From Strigops habroptila (lineage: Eukaryota; Chordata; Aves; Psittaciformes; Psittacidae), in NCBI RefSeq assembly GCF_004027225.2, contig NC_044277.2, positions 29,526,995-29,590,994 on the forward strand: 64,000 nucleotides of DNA. Direction: 5' to 3'. The notes beneath the pieces were generated by a model. The model was not told the origin of the DNA and searched no databases. It worked only from the letters and a program-made list of their open reading frames with translations. Positions 22,216 through 36,080 of this stretch are shown here, one piece after another (the first letter of the stretch is position 1; the number at the start of each line of letters is the position of its first letter). The position numbers were made by a program, and so were the translations under genes.

Positions 22216-25200
22216 CGATTAGGCAGCTACTGGGAGACCGTCCTCCTCCTCGCCCTCCCCTGCAAGGTTGCTGGGGCTTCTTTCTTTCTTTTTTCTTAAT
22301 TTAACTAAACTGCAAGGCCAGACCCAGTGACTCCCATATGCTGCGGCCCCCAGGCAGCACAGGAGAAGCCCCTGCCCCAGGAGAACATGGTTGGGTTAGG
22401 GACTGATTGGTGCCTGAGGGTTTTGTGAGCGCTGCCCCAGGGTGGGCAGGACACTGTCTGCTTGAGAGGAAGAGGTTCCATGGCACAAGTTCTGCTGCAG
22501 GGGATCAGTGCCACCAGCCCCAGCTGACTTGCAGGGGACCATCCTCCAGTGTGGCATCTGGCACGATCGTCAGTCCAGTTTTAAACAGCTAAAGCAAAGG
22601 AGCATCCTCTCCCTGTATTGTCTCTTAGATTTCTTCACCAAGAAGCTTCTTCATGACAGCTTTCCTCTCTTTTCCTTTTTTACTTTGCCATTTCCAGGCT
22701 ATCTTTCCCACCCTTAGCTGTGCCATCCCTTACAATGGCTCAGGCACCTTCCCTGCATTCCTCAGGCACCTTCTCTGCTCCATAAACCCTTCAGGTTCTT
22801 CTGTGAAGCAGATTTGGTCCTCAGTCATCTTCACTGATCAATCAGCTCTTTGTGAACACACTAGCTTTCAGTTTTGGGTGCTTATGCAATGAGGGGAATA
22901 GCAGGATTCAGGTCCCAGACCACAGCGGTTATGTTCTATTGCATTTGTAGCTGCTGCTCAGCTGTTTCAGCCATTGGGAGCACCTGGGAGGGTGGATTCC
23001 CAGCAGACATGGTTGGAGCAAGGTGGAGAGGCAGAAAAGAGAAGGCCTTCCTCCCTCCAAAGCCTGGGAGAGCAGGCTAGAAGCAAAGGAGGGAGGGAGG
23101 TGAGGTGGTGGGTGCAGGGGACAGGGAACAACAGAGGAGGAGGCAGCAGAGGGACTGGATGGTCGAGCAAGAGCACGCACAGCTCTGCAGCAAGCCCAGG
23201 CCTTGGGAAGCTCCGTGTCAGAGCTGGGCATGAAAGAGCAGGGCTGCTGGTTTTGGCTTGCAGTGGCAAATGACAGTCTTTCAAGTCGTCACTTTCTAAT
23301 TGATGACTGACTGCGTGAGAGTGCGAGCCCACATGAACAACTGTCGTTTGGGTAGCTGGGGGATGCAGAGGGCCAGGGAAAAAGCCCCTCTGGAAATGGT
23401 GTAATGAGCCTGTTTGGCATCTCAAAGCATGTCAGCTATTTCAGGTATGTTTGCTAAACTTCTCCGTTACTTGCCAGCACATGATACAGCTATGCCTGCG
23501 TGTGCGTGCATGCTGCATATAAGAGGATGTATCCTGGTGCAATGATACACAGGTTTCTTTTAAATCTATCCTGTCAGGCCCCATGTATAGCAGATGAAAA
23601 TGAGATGTGCTGGTGTGTTTCTGCTCTTGTTGACACAAACCGTATTTAGTCTTGACCAGCTCTTGGACATTTGAGAAGAGGGAATTATTTTTCTTGTTCC
23701 TTTTCTTTAGGTACTCTCTGGCACAAATCACAAATAGCACAAGCCCTCTGTTACCCATCTCCCCTCCCTGTCAATCATGTACTTGGAATACACAGCTGAA
23801 TCCAGGCAAAAATGTTGGAAAATCTCTGCTGGGGGGAAGACATCATCTGATCCCTTCCCTAATTAGAACACAGGCTTGATTTGTCTATCTTGAAATGTGA
23901 AAGGCATTTGTATGTTAAGGAAATACTTAACAAAGGCTTATTGCAACCCTGCACAAATGTATGCAGCTCTCCAGCCTGCTCAGTTTTCCCAGGAGTATGA
24001 GCATTAAGGGGAAGATGCAAACATTTGCGTCCTTCTGGTGCTGAGAAAAAGAGATGACTGAGGGCAGATGTGATAGAGGTCTGTAACACCATTTTATGGT
24101 AGCGGTTGGTTGTTCTTCCAGTGCAAGAAATAGGGGCATCCATTGAAGCCAGCAAGAGGCAAGTTCAGAGCAAATGAAAGACAAAACTTTCTCCAGATGA
24201 TGTGTAGCAAGCTCCTTGCTGAAGGAAGCTGGGGAAACTGGAAGCATGCACAGACTGAAGGGGAGACACCACAGATGGAAGGAGGGGAAAGCTGTTGTGG
24301 GTTCCTAAATGCACAGAAGATGCTGCTGGCTGCGGCAAATCTGTCAGCAGTTGGAAGGTGGGCAATGCCGGACTGACCCAGTAGAGCTGTTCTCATGTCG
24401 GTCATCCCCCCAAACAGGAGATCTACCCTTGGTGAGGTGTCTGGGCTACATCCCATGCACTGTGTCAGCCAGCTGTGGTTGGCTAAAACACCTTCAGCCG
24501 TGACTTCTGTCTACCCTCTCCATCCCTCTGATGGGTTTCAGAAGCTCTGTGTCCTCCAAGGCATTTATCAATCTCTATCTGTGACTGGCCCAGAAAACCA
24601 CTCTGCTTGAGCTGGCCTGACAAGGAGGCTCAGTCAAAGCTGTGCTAAGGTCTGCAGGTATTTCTGTGGCTGAGGTGCTTACTTTGCTTTCATGCAGAGA
24701 AGGAGTTGGTCCCCAAAGCCCTGCTGCTCATGATGCCTGTGGGATTGCTCTGGCTCAGAGGAGCTGTTTCTGATTGCACATAAACACTGGCCACGTTGTT
24801 CCAAACTGCAGCTGCCACCTTGTACCAGTTAAGGCCTCCTCAGAAAGCACCTTCAAAATTGCACTAAAATAGGTACGATAAAAACAAACCCAAACCAAAC
24901 AATGCAAACCCACCACCAACAGCAAAACCAAGCAATTTTTGAAATTCAATTATCAAATGTCATGATTTTTCATTGTTTTGATCTGACACAGCTTATTTCT
25001 GAATGATGAACATGGGGTAAATATCTAGAATCTCATTTGAAATGCTAGAAAAGCATACTTCTGCCTAGCCTATTCCAGTTTCATCTTCCACATCTGTGTT
25101 TTGCTGGGATTTGCTGTACCAGCCGAGGCATGGAAAGGTCCTCAGCAGCTCTGCAGGTGCAGGGGCTGCTAAACACAAACGGTTTTACAAGTACAAACTC

Positions 25201-28200
25201 ACTAAATGAGTTTAATTTGTATATTCTTCTTTTTGCTTAGGTGACCTTGCAGTATGGCCTTCTGAAATGCATCTCCACGGTAGTGGGATGTCCCATGCAC
25301 CTGCATGCTCTATGGTGCGCCATTATCTGTGTCTTGGTGCTTTGCTCTCCCCTCATGCTTGGCTTTTATAAGGAACTATGCAGCATAACATAGTTGTGTT
25401 CCTGGGGGACGGGCAGGAAGAAGTGACACTTTAATTGACCATTTTACATAATCTCTAACAATAGAAGGGTTTTAGTGATTTGGTACAGCCTGTACTCAAC
25501 ATAAAACCCAGTCTGTTATCTAGAAGTGCTTAGATGGTGAGATAAGCTGTTAATGCTAGTGGAGGAACATTACTGAATAAGAATACAATGATGATTATTT
25601 TTTCCCACTTCCACTCTTTTTTCCTTATTTAAAATGTTCCCTTGAGCATTACCTGATAGACTTGGGTCCTGCATCAGGTCATTGTTTTGGTTGGACAGGC
25701 TGAGATCTTTTCCTCATTTTAGCTGATGCTAAAATTGCGTTTTATTCCTTCTTTTTTAAGTAACTCAAGATATATGCTAACTGAGATACACGTGTTCCAA
25801 TCTGATAGAAAGAAGCTTTTACATACTAAGAAGTAAACCCCCGCCTTGTTCCAGATTACAGGGATATGTATTATCTCAGTGATAATTAATACTTAAATAA
25901 GAGAAAACTTTATGCAATGAAAATTTCCCCCTTTTTTTGCCGAAACTCTGCAGAACTAGCAGCTGTTGTACTCCGTTCCAGGATGTATGCTGATGGGTGT
26001 CTAAATAGCACTTATTGCAGACAAGAACGATATTAGGACAGTCTATCAGCAGAGTCATCTTCTGCGGCTTGTCATGGAGGAATTAGAAAGAAACCCACCT
26101 GCAGTCATGCTGGAGGTGCCTGTGTTTGCCAGCTGAGCGGCAGGAGAACAAGGAGCAGGGCTTTTAGCTTCCTTGATTACAAAGGTGAGGGGAATGGAGT
26201 CAGGCTCCAGTGCCTGTCCTTTGCATATGTACCTCAGTTCTTGAGTGTGCTAGTTGTCCTCAGCTCTGCAGAAGCAGGATGTTCTCCAAGGCAGTGCTGC
26301 TGCCTGGCATCAATGGAGGGAATCGGTGCCTTGCGAAATTGGCCCTTCCCTAAGAGTCCCTCCCTGGAGTCAGGGATGCTTGTCCACATTCCAGGACACC
26401 TTAGTGGGTCTGTCACACTCCTGTCTTAGCCCCATCCTGCTTGCCAGGAGGGAAAAGCAATGCGGGGTATGGAGGGAGCCAAGGCGACTTCTGCAAAGGG
26501 GAATTTCATTCTCACAGGGGAGAGGGAGTTCTCCTGTGGTGTGAGAAGTTGTGGGGACAGATACATATTTTGGGGAAGGACTGGTGAGAAGAGGCTGCCC
26601 TCAGGAATATCGGGTTTGATGGAATCCTGCCCAAAATATCTGTGCTACAGAGGGGCAGTGGGGAGGCAACCTGGACCCAGTTGCTCTCCTAACTTGTGCA
26701 GTGCAGCTGTAGGAGAGGCAATCGATTCTTGCAAAAATGGCATTGCAGAGGTTAACAATTCAGCATTGTATGCTGTGGCAAGGAAGGCAAGTGTCCTACT
26801 GGGACACTGTAACAGGAGAATAGCTTGGTAGGACCTACAATCCAATCCTTCCACACTTGTGTGGCCTCCACTGGGACACCAGTTCCAGGTTTTAGTTTCA
26901 GTACTGCAAAAAGGAGGTGGGTCAGTTGCTGAGAATGCAGAAAAAAACAGTGCTTCAGGGGCCTGGGTTTACATTTCTGAGGAAACATTGACAAAATCAG
27001 CATTGTTTGGATTAATGAAAATATGGAGGGTTTCAATTCATACATGTCAGCTGTGGGGAGCAGCATTCTCCGTGTCCGTGGAAGACAGGAAAGAAAAATG
27101 ATGGTTTAAATTGCAGTAGGGGAGCATTGCATTAACCTTCATAAAATCATTTCTATCAGTAAGGAAACTGAAGGAGTAGGAAAAATTTCCTAAGGGAATT
27201 TGTGCAGCTTTCGTTACTGGAAATCTTGAAGGACAGCTCAGACAAGCATCTACCTGGCTGCTCTCCTGCCCTGAGTGGGGGAGTAAGTGAGATGACTTCT
27301 TGAACTCTCTCCTCTTGTAGGACTTACTCAGTGAAGGGGCATTAAACGTGTTCTTGAATCAGAGTGGAGTCCATCAGCTTTTGTCTTGGCTAGGATACAA
27401 GCGTTATAAATAGTGCTAAAATTGATCCATATTCAGGAAAGCATTAAACAACGAATCCATTTCAGACACGTTTATCACCCAGTGGGTTTTGTCTTGCGTA
27501 GGAAGGAAAGGGCTGGTAACAGATGTCTTAATTAACACGTTTCAGAACTCACAGTGTGGATGCAGTTGTGGTAAGCTTTCAACATCTCCTCGCTGGCCAA
27601 GCTGAGAGCAACGCTGCCAGAATTTCCCAACGCATCTTTCGATCCCGGCCGAGGACCAGCCCAGAGGGGTTTGAGCATGTGTTTAAAATGAAGCATTTGC
27701 TTGGTTTATGTGCTGCCTCTAAGGGTGCCAGGCGGGGAGATTCATGTCTGGGGTTGGTGCTCACCCAGTGGGAGGACATGTCATGGCTGATGCCTGCAGG
27801 ATGCGCCTAGCCTTTGCTGGTGGCCCATCTCCCCATGCGCAGCTCTGAGCAGAGGCTGCTCCCCCTAAATCTAGTTTCTGCCTGAAAAGATCAGCACACC
27901 GAGGGCTTATCAGAGCAAGTGAGGTGATTCCTGGTCTCAGCAGCACGCAGTGGGCCTGGCAGGGTTTTGTCTATCTATCTTCCATCTGTCTGGGGACTGC
28001 CAGGACATGTAGGATTTTGCCATCAGCTCTGCTTGATGCTGGGTGCTGAGAGCAGCTCCTGCTTGCCCCAGTGCCCAGCCCCAGTAAGTTGGGTGCCTCC
28101 ACTTGGCTGCTCATGCCGCTCCAGGTAATCTCTACTGTGTTTTTCTATCACCCCCAGTTTTTTGTCAGATTTATTAAACACCTCACTGCAGAAGATAAAA

Positions 28201-29379
28201 TTTAGTATTGAAAGTAACGCACAGATGTTGTTACCAAGCAATGCCGAATGAATGATGAAATGTAAATTAATTAATATTTTCTTTTGACGGTTTTTTTGTG
28301 TGTGAAAGCCCTTCTCCAGATCCTGCATAGTTGGGTATTTTCTGCTTAATTTTTGTGGTGTGAAGTTGGTGGAAGAATACAAAATACACACTTCTATATT
28401 TTAAGCCACAGTATTTAGAGGACAGACACTCTGTGAAATACTTGACCACCTTCATTCAAAAAGGACATACATCAATATACATGAAAAATGTTTTCCTCCA
28501 CCTGTGGAATGAATACAAGCAATTGCTTCACACAACTCACAGTGGTACTTTCATTTCCCTGTCAGAATATGATTTCTATCAAACAGTTGTTGTGTTTGTG
28601 TCCTATCTGATTTACCACTTTTCATACATGTTTTCCATGCTGGACCCTGTGCTCTCTTGCTTCATTTAAAGCCATCAGCTTTTTTCCTTACTGTAGGTTA
28701 TGTGCCAGAGTTTTTGTGTGCCAACTAGGTGTCTTTTGCTGAACCTCCTAGGCTCCGTAAGGATATATTAATTTCCTCCCTGGGTAATTGTAAAAGCCTT
28801 ACTGCTGTTTTAGCAGGACTTTTAGCAGGACTTGAAGATGGCACATCCAATCTGAACCAATGTGATTCTGTTTAAATACCTGGTGGGTTTGCTTTTTTAA
28901 GCTATTTACAAGGGTGCTGGATGGTAACCTGTGCAGCATCAGGGCAGATTGCTCCCAATGGTGATGCTCATAGTGCAGCCCGTTATCAGTCTAGCAATTG
29001 CTCTTGGAAAACATTTAGCTATGGCTGTCACCAGCAGGAGACCTCATTCTAGGTAGATGTCAGCCAACTTCACTGCAGCATGTGGGGGTTTCTGTGTGCG
29101 TGAGGCATTGCCTGCTGCCGTCTGATCACAGGATGAGGACCTGGAAGAGTGTGTCCTCTTTCTCCCCAAAGCCACCGGGGTAGTTCCAGCTCTCTTGCAA
29201 TGAGTGGCAAAACCTGCTTTAAAATCAACAGGACCGATATTTTTCCCTGCACAGTCAGGGAAAGCGAAGATAATACTGTAAAAAGCCTGATGTAAAGAAA
29301 GGCTGGCAAGACTCTGGGGATGAGTCAAAACTTAATTCATTTTTAATCCCAGGGCTGGCCCGCTGTTGCTATTCTGTTA
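22216..29379. other. intergenic, no gene recognised
   Basis: About 7 kb without a recognisable exon, RNA gene or repeat family. A small tandem duplication of TTTTAGCAGGAC lies at about 28808-28831. Short open frames on both strands have no domain. Confidence 0.45.
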
Positions 29380-29950
29380 TCAACCTTTCTTAGCCCCTCA
29401 ATATTTTGATTCCAAAAAAAGAGACTAAAAACAATAACCGCTTGGTTAGCAGAGGTTTCTTTATAAACAGTATAAATAGATGAGTACTGCACTGCCCTAC
29501 ACCGAGAGCTTGAAAAGGGTATTTAGAAGGCTCCTTAAGTTAAATGAAGTATAAGATCTTTATTGGTTTGTGGGCTGTAAGCGCCTGTGGCAATCCAGAG
29601 ACAAACCAAGACCAACAGGAAAAAAAGTACCCTTTGATAAATAACCTTTCCATATTAAATGCACATCAATCTGACATCAACAATTAGCTGTCAGGTGCTT
29701 GGCTTTGCTAGCAAAGGCCAATTTTCAGATTAGTGCTAATTGCAGGGCGGGCTGACACATCAACTCAGAGCCTTGGTAGCTAACGGCTGGGGTAGGAGCA
29801 GGCTTCAATAGCGGGAGCAGGGGAGGGCTGAGGCTGTCTCTCTCCAGCTTGCTGGCAGTTTGACTGTAGACTAAAGTAATGGAGCTGGCAGGGTGGAATC
29901 AATTACTGGCCAATGAAGATTTTCCCACAGGTCGAGGCTTGGGAAAAAAA
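29380..29950. promoter_or_regulatory. candidate enhancer with TALE, homeodomain and RBPJ-like motifs
   Basis: Non-repeat sequence dense in developmental factor motifs: 'aaacaataacc' (SOX), 'ccctttgata' (TCF/LEF-like), 'acatcaacaattagctgtca' (MEIS-type TGACA/TGTCA and TAAT cores), 'gattagtgctaattgcag', and TTCCCACA at 29922-29929 (TGTGGGAA on the minus strand, RBPJ consensus). It also holds a 9-base inverted repeat, TTGGTTTGT at 29563-29571 and ACAAACCAA at 29601-29609. No alignment was available; call by texture. Confidence 0.3.
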
Positions 29951-32900
29951 GGACGTTCCTGCTGCCGAGACAGCTGGCATGGACTGTCCACTGGGAAAGG
30001 AGCCTGGAGAATGAGAAAAAGAGGGACAGTTCTCGGTGATAAACTGGTGACAGACTATAAATTATGAAAAGGGGATTTGGCAGAGGATTTAGAGCTTGCT
30101 ACCTCTGCTTTTCCCTCCTCCAAGATTTTAATGCCAGCCATGTTCACTGAGTCATTCAATTATCTTAGTTAGAAAATAAGAAGTGTTAAGAGAAAAGGCT
30201 CAGAATGTATTTTGCTGAGCAGGGTGTGCGCACATGTGAGCTGAGCTTTTAAAAACCTTTAAATGAACACTTTCCCGTCCAAGAAAACCTTCAGACTGAT
30301 TCCCTTGATGCAAAGCTTACTAATGCTGCTGTGTCTGGTGCTCTCTTGTGAGACAGTTGGATTTCTGCAGGGCTGTTTCAAAGGTCACAAATTTTGATCA
30401 ATCTGAAATTTATTTTCCTGCTCCTTTTCCATAGCAGTTCAGTTCAGCCCCAAAGGAAACAATTAGCAGTGCAGGAGTGAAGCACATTACCTCTGTATTT
30501 CACTGCATCCTGGGCCAGCAAAGGCAGTGATGACCTGCTCTGAAAGTGTGCTTCACTGGCAGAAAGGAATCACTAAAGCACTCATGGTGGGGAACAACCA
30601 GCTCTTTCTGTACTCAAAATAAGGTGTTTAAGTTCTCAAAATTAAAACTGTTTAAGCATGCACTGTAGTGAAATCTTACATAAAAGGACTGGCAGACATG
30701 CCAAACATCCTATTCTTCCTGCTCTCTTTTAACGTGTTTTCATACTAGGAAGCAGATTAAAATTGTTTCTTTCTGTCTCCTTTTTTGTACTCAGGACAAA
30801 CTTAGTTGGAAATCAGGGGGCGACATGTAAGCAATTGTCATTTTTTTGTGTGTAACAGTTATTCCCAATATTGTGATCAGGACACTAGAATCTTCAGGTT
30901 ATTTTTGTAGCCTCATTATAACTGAACAATATCTGTAGTGGGACTCTTGTGAGGCTGATGAATTTTGTCTGGATTTTACATCGGTGTAACTGGTATGATG
31001 ACTGTGCCTGCACCAGCAAACCTGATACTTGACGTATGTGCCTGTGTGCTTGTTTATGTGCCTATATTGGTGAATCTCTCTGAACCTCTGTGCACTCCAA
31101 AATAAAACATAATGAAGGCATCAATCACCCAACAACAACCAAAGAAGAGAAGTTGTATACACCTCTATTTTGTAGTGTGCATGGTGGCACAGGACAGTTC
31201 ACCCTTAGAACAGAGCCACAGCCACGCAGTGATGCCCCAGCTGTCTTGGAGCAATGTTGAGCTGTGGCATGGTAGTTACTGTGGGCTTCTTTTGATTTGT
31301 TTTCCGTTTTCTAAGCCAGCAGGATGTGCTTGATTCAAGTTTTTTTGAGCTTTCTCGAAAATCTTGAAATTTTGAGCTTTTTTTCATGGCCCTGAGGGGA
31401 TAGAATCTATTTTTTAATGAAAGCTGAAATTCTCACACAATTATTTCCATTTGGGAGCTGGAGCTTTAGGAAAACACCCATTATCACAAGACGTCAAGAA
31501 AAATCTCAGGAGACCTGGAAACATTATGTTTTAGGTTAGGTTTGAAAGGCTTTGTGGTTTACATCAAAGTTTAGCTAGATCTCGGTGAAACTTCCCAATT
31601 GTGGGTATCAGCAGACGTATGGAAAGGAGCTTGATTGGTGCTTCAACTTGCAGGCGTGCCAGAGAAGGATATCTCTTGGCTGTGCCCAAGAGCTGGGACA
31701 AAGTACAGAAAAATCCAGTGGTCACCTGGCTCAGGCAGAGCCCTTTCTCCTCTACAGTGTGGCTGATTCCTCCTCTCACCAGAACTTTCTTTCTCTTTTC
31801 CCTTCTACCAACATTAAAACAACTCCAGCTGCTGTCCCTCAGCCATGACAGGGCAAACCAGCTCTCCTGGAGCTTTGCAGGTTGCTTCACCATTTCTTGT
31901 CAAGGCAGATCGGGCAGTGCTCCTTATCAACCACAGCCACAGGAGTCCCCAGTTTGAACTGCAACTTACTTCCTCAGGTCAGACATTTCTAGGTTGGGTG
32001 CCCCATGGGATGAGCAGCCCCCGTGCTTGTTTTGGGGTTAGCCTGACAGGTGGGAATGGTGACTGAGGTACCTACTACAGACAGTGCTGGCAATTCAATA
32101 CTAGCAGGATTGGGCCATGCCATACTTTTATAAACTCAGGAGCTGTCCTCTTGGGGCATGCAGGTCGAAGGGGTTTTAAGTGTGTCATACACATGGTGGC
32201 CTGGCAGCAAATTGGCTTGATTGAATGGAGCAAAAATGCACCCTCAGATGTTCGTTTCCCTCTTGGGTACCTGTGTCTCCTCACCAGTGCCTATTGGCGG
32301 GGTGATGATGGACTTAGTTAAATTTAGGTGATGTCATGGCTGCAGAGCAATGCAGTAAGATAAAAAAGAGACAAATTCAGACCAGACTGTGTCCTTGGCA
32401 TGACTTGTCATTAATAATTGCTGAAGGAACTGTCTTCTGTTGGCTGCATCCTGTGGCCCAACGCTCGTTAAGGGAATCTCTGTGGCTTTTTTCTGCTTGG
32501 TCTTGACTGTTTCGTGACTCGCCTTATAATAGGCTACCTTCCCATGTGACAGTAACATTCAGAATAGGAGAGAGGCTCATTAATGGATATAAATATGTGG
32601 TAGATATGGCACCAAGATGTCAGGAGGAATCCAGCCATAGGCTGCTGGCTGCAATGAGAGAAAGGTGTCTGAGCAGCAGGACAGCTCTTCCAATCATTTC
32701 CATGGTCAAAATCTCTCATTAGACATATTCAAAGTGGAACTGGGAGGTGAATATATGGGACAAGCTGATTTTAGTATACAACAGCGCATTGCAGGACTAT
32801 TGTACTGACTGTATAATTTATTTTTATATGTAGTTTCAATAAATCCTCAGGGATAGCCTTGCTTCAACATTAGGCCTGGCTTACAGCAAACTGTGAGAAG

Positions 32901-35880
32901 TTTTTAATGAGTCTTATTCAGCCTTGGAAGAGGCCAAACAGGCCAAAACGGAGATTGCAAAGCTCTTCCACTGGGTACGGAATGATTTTTCATCATTCAA
33001 AGTGCTGTCTCCGAAGTTCTGCTTGAAAATTCTCCCGTCTCCCCAGAATAATTCAGAGCAGGAAAGCCACTCAGCAGGTTTTCTGGAGGGGCTTCGCCAT
33101 GTCTGAGGCATGGCTCATAGTGATAAAACACGTGAAGTGATCCACAAACCCTATAACAAGGAGTTGTGCCAGATACCTGTGCTCCTGGAGGGTCTTTGCA
33201 TATCTTTCCCCTGCCTCTCCCAGGGAGACAGATAGGGAAGTACTTTTGGTTGGTGGAAAGGAAGCCATGAGGGCTACACAGCCTCCTGTCACTTTCTGTT
33301 TTCTTTCATGCCCCCAAGCATGGACTGGAATTGGCCATGTTTCACTGAGGGTTGAAACAGTGCTTGCATGGCTACGGCGAGGCCTGCTGGGGCATCCTAG
33401 CAAACACACTACTACTCATGGGGGGACAGGGCAACAATACCGTGGCCCAGAGGATATCTCCACCCAGAGACCTGAGCTGATTCCAATCTTGAAACACTGA
33501 GGAAACAATTGAAAGCTTTCAGGCTTAGGTAAAAGGACTGAAAAAGGCTCTGAAAAATGTTGGAACGGTATGAATCAAGTGTGAGCATCCTGAACAGATT
33601 CCTGTTTAAATGGCTGGCACAAAAGGACTTCCCCGGCAGGAGCCACCCTGCCATCCCTAGGGATGTTTTCTAGACAAAACACAACATAAAAGAAAAAAAC
33701 CAAAAAACACTCAAACACCCCAAATCTGGCTGCTAACACCAGTTAGTCTCCACCTCCACATCCCTGCTCACATCTGAAAAGCTGAATCACTCTGGCGTGA
33801 TCCAAGCAGGCTTACATGGCACGTGTTGAAGCTCCCATGGTGGGTGATGGTTGTGGGGTCACCAGCACCACCGCAGCCAGTGACCTGGGAACAGGGTCTG
33901 CAGAAGTGGCTCCAAGTTTCCCAGCTCATATACATCCTTTGAGTGACTTTAAGAACTTGACTTCTGACAGAGGCTTTCCGTGCCCAGAGCCAAAATGTGA
34001 GGCATTTTAAAGGACTTACTCAAACCCGCTATGACTCATGCGAAATAAAGCATTCTGGATATGAAAAGGACCATTTATCCCCTCTACACACAAACCCATT
34101 TTTTTTTTCCCCTCACCACATTGTAAGCTCTTGGGAAAGCATACTTGTTATCGCTCTCAATTCAGGGCTTATAACCATGTGGTATCTGATTTTCTCCCAA
34201 AAGGAAATAATGAAAAAGCATCTTTTTCTCTTTTTTTTCTCTGCCAGCAATTCAGGCTGTAAGAAGATTAAAATATCAGGTTTTCTACTTCATGTTTTCT
34301 TATGTAAATACATAAAATATCATGACTGGGAGAGCTGAAAAGCTGCCTATGAAACACTGTAGCTGACAGATTAAAGCTTCATTTCCTGGCTTTGTCATGT
34401 ATTAACCTGTTCATCAACTTAGTGTAAAAAACCATTTCAAAATATCCAACAAAAATACAGAGTAAATTTGACTTATCTCTTTTTTCTGTTCACGTAATTG
34501 CCTTTCATTCAGATAAAGTCAACACCTGGCTGCCCAGGAAAGCTCCTCTGTCCTGTGCTATCCTTCTTTAGCCAAATGTTTCTGGTATTTCTTCCTTAAG
34601 AGCTCACACAACCTCCGGCATCTGCAGAAATCAGATCCAAAGCTCAGCCTGGTCTATCAGGAAGCGTATGGCCGAGCTCGAGGGACAATACTGGCAGAGG
34701 GGAGTGTGCAGGGGGGCAGTGGGCCCTTCTCTGAATGCCTGGTGCCACATGACGGGGCTGCTGTAGAGCGCGCTCGGAAAGACTCCACTCACGATTTATT
34801 TTTGCTCCTCTAAATATCTTTTTAAGTCACTTCTGCTTATTTGTACAGCTTTCCCAGAGTCCTCTTTCCCCAGCTTGTTTATAGTTGGAAGGCCTTCTGC
34901 TTATTGCTCATCCTAATCTCTTGCATCTTACTTAGCAACGTTGAACCTATTGCCCTCATCCCTGTCTCCACTTTACTACAATTGATTTAGCTTTCTTTAT
35001 GGATCCCCTCTCTCTTGTCTGTTAGGCTTTCTGTCTATTCACAATGTGTTTGCAGTTCCAGGATCACAAACATGCTTCCAGGGTTAACTCTTACCTTGCA
35101 GAAGGATCCTTTTCCCTAAGATTAGCTCCAAAGCCAAAGCTGTCTCTAGCTACTCCCCCATCAGCCTTATGTCTGGAGGCAGACACCCTCTGGTTTGCTG
35201 CTGATTAAGGGCAGTGTTCCTTTTTCTGGGACTGTGAGGAGACCACAAAGGCATTGCTCCCTGGGAATCAAGTCTCCATTCCTACCCCTTCCGTGACCTA
35301 AAGCTTCATAATCTGTGGCACTGGCTTTTCTCCATGAAGCTTTCCTTCTTGCTTCCTCCCTTTGCTCCTTCTTGAACGAGCAAGTTTGCCTGAAACCTTT
35401 TTTGAACCCATTTTGTTATTTCTAGAAGCCATTCTGAACCACTGATACACATTTCCACTTCTCCAGAGATGTAAAGGCTGGCAGTGTTACATTCTTGGCA
35501 TATGTAAAAAACATCTCCCAAATGTCTCCCCTTAGCATCTTTGGAGGTCTGTATAGCATCCATCCTCACATTTCTTGACCACAGTGTTTTCCTAATCTCT
35601 ACGTTTCCTTGGTTTAGTTAAAGTATTTGCTTCCGATTTCAACCTTAACAAAAAGCTTTTGCTCTCACATTTGTTTAGTTTCATGCAAGAGAGGCAAATG
35701 TAAACTCTCCAGCTCCTTACATTTAAAATCCCTCAATAATTTTGTCATCCATTTATGTCACCTGCATGGTATAGGTATTTTAATGAAGACAATATTGCTA
35801 GCTCAGCATTTATTGTATATATTCAGGTAACATGCAGTAAAGCATGTTGCTAGTCTTCATTATCCATTACAACATATTTT
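29951..35880. other. intergenic, no gene recognised
   Basis: No exon, RNA gene or repeat family that I can support. AT-rich in parts, with a few moderately long open frames that carry no domain. Confidence 0.45.
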
Positions 35881-36080
35881 CTTTCTCTGCCGATTGACAA
35901 TCGAGGAGCACTTGCCCTATCATTATTTTTTTCATTCCCTGCAAACATCCGAGGTGCTAACCAGGTTGCTTTTCTGTAGTAGCAGGTAATTCATTTGTCT
36001 CGGTGGTGATAAACTGTTGGTGTTTTCATTCATGCTGTTTCATCATTTAAAAATACTAATTAATTATCTCAGAAATCCTG
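35880..36080. promoter_or_regulatory. candidate conserved element with SOX-type palindrome
   Basis: The perfect odd palindrome CGATTGACAATCG at 35891-35903 offers two ATTG/CAAT SOX-like cores facing each other and a TTGACA core. It is followed by 'tgataaactgttgg' and 'actaattaattatctc' (36055-36070; TAAT cores). Non-repeat, AT-rich. Inference from motifs only. Confidence 0.27.
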
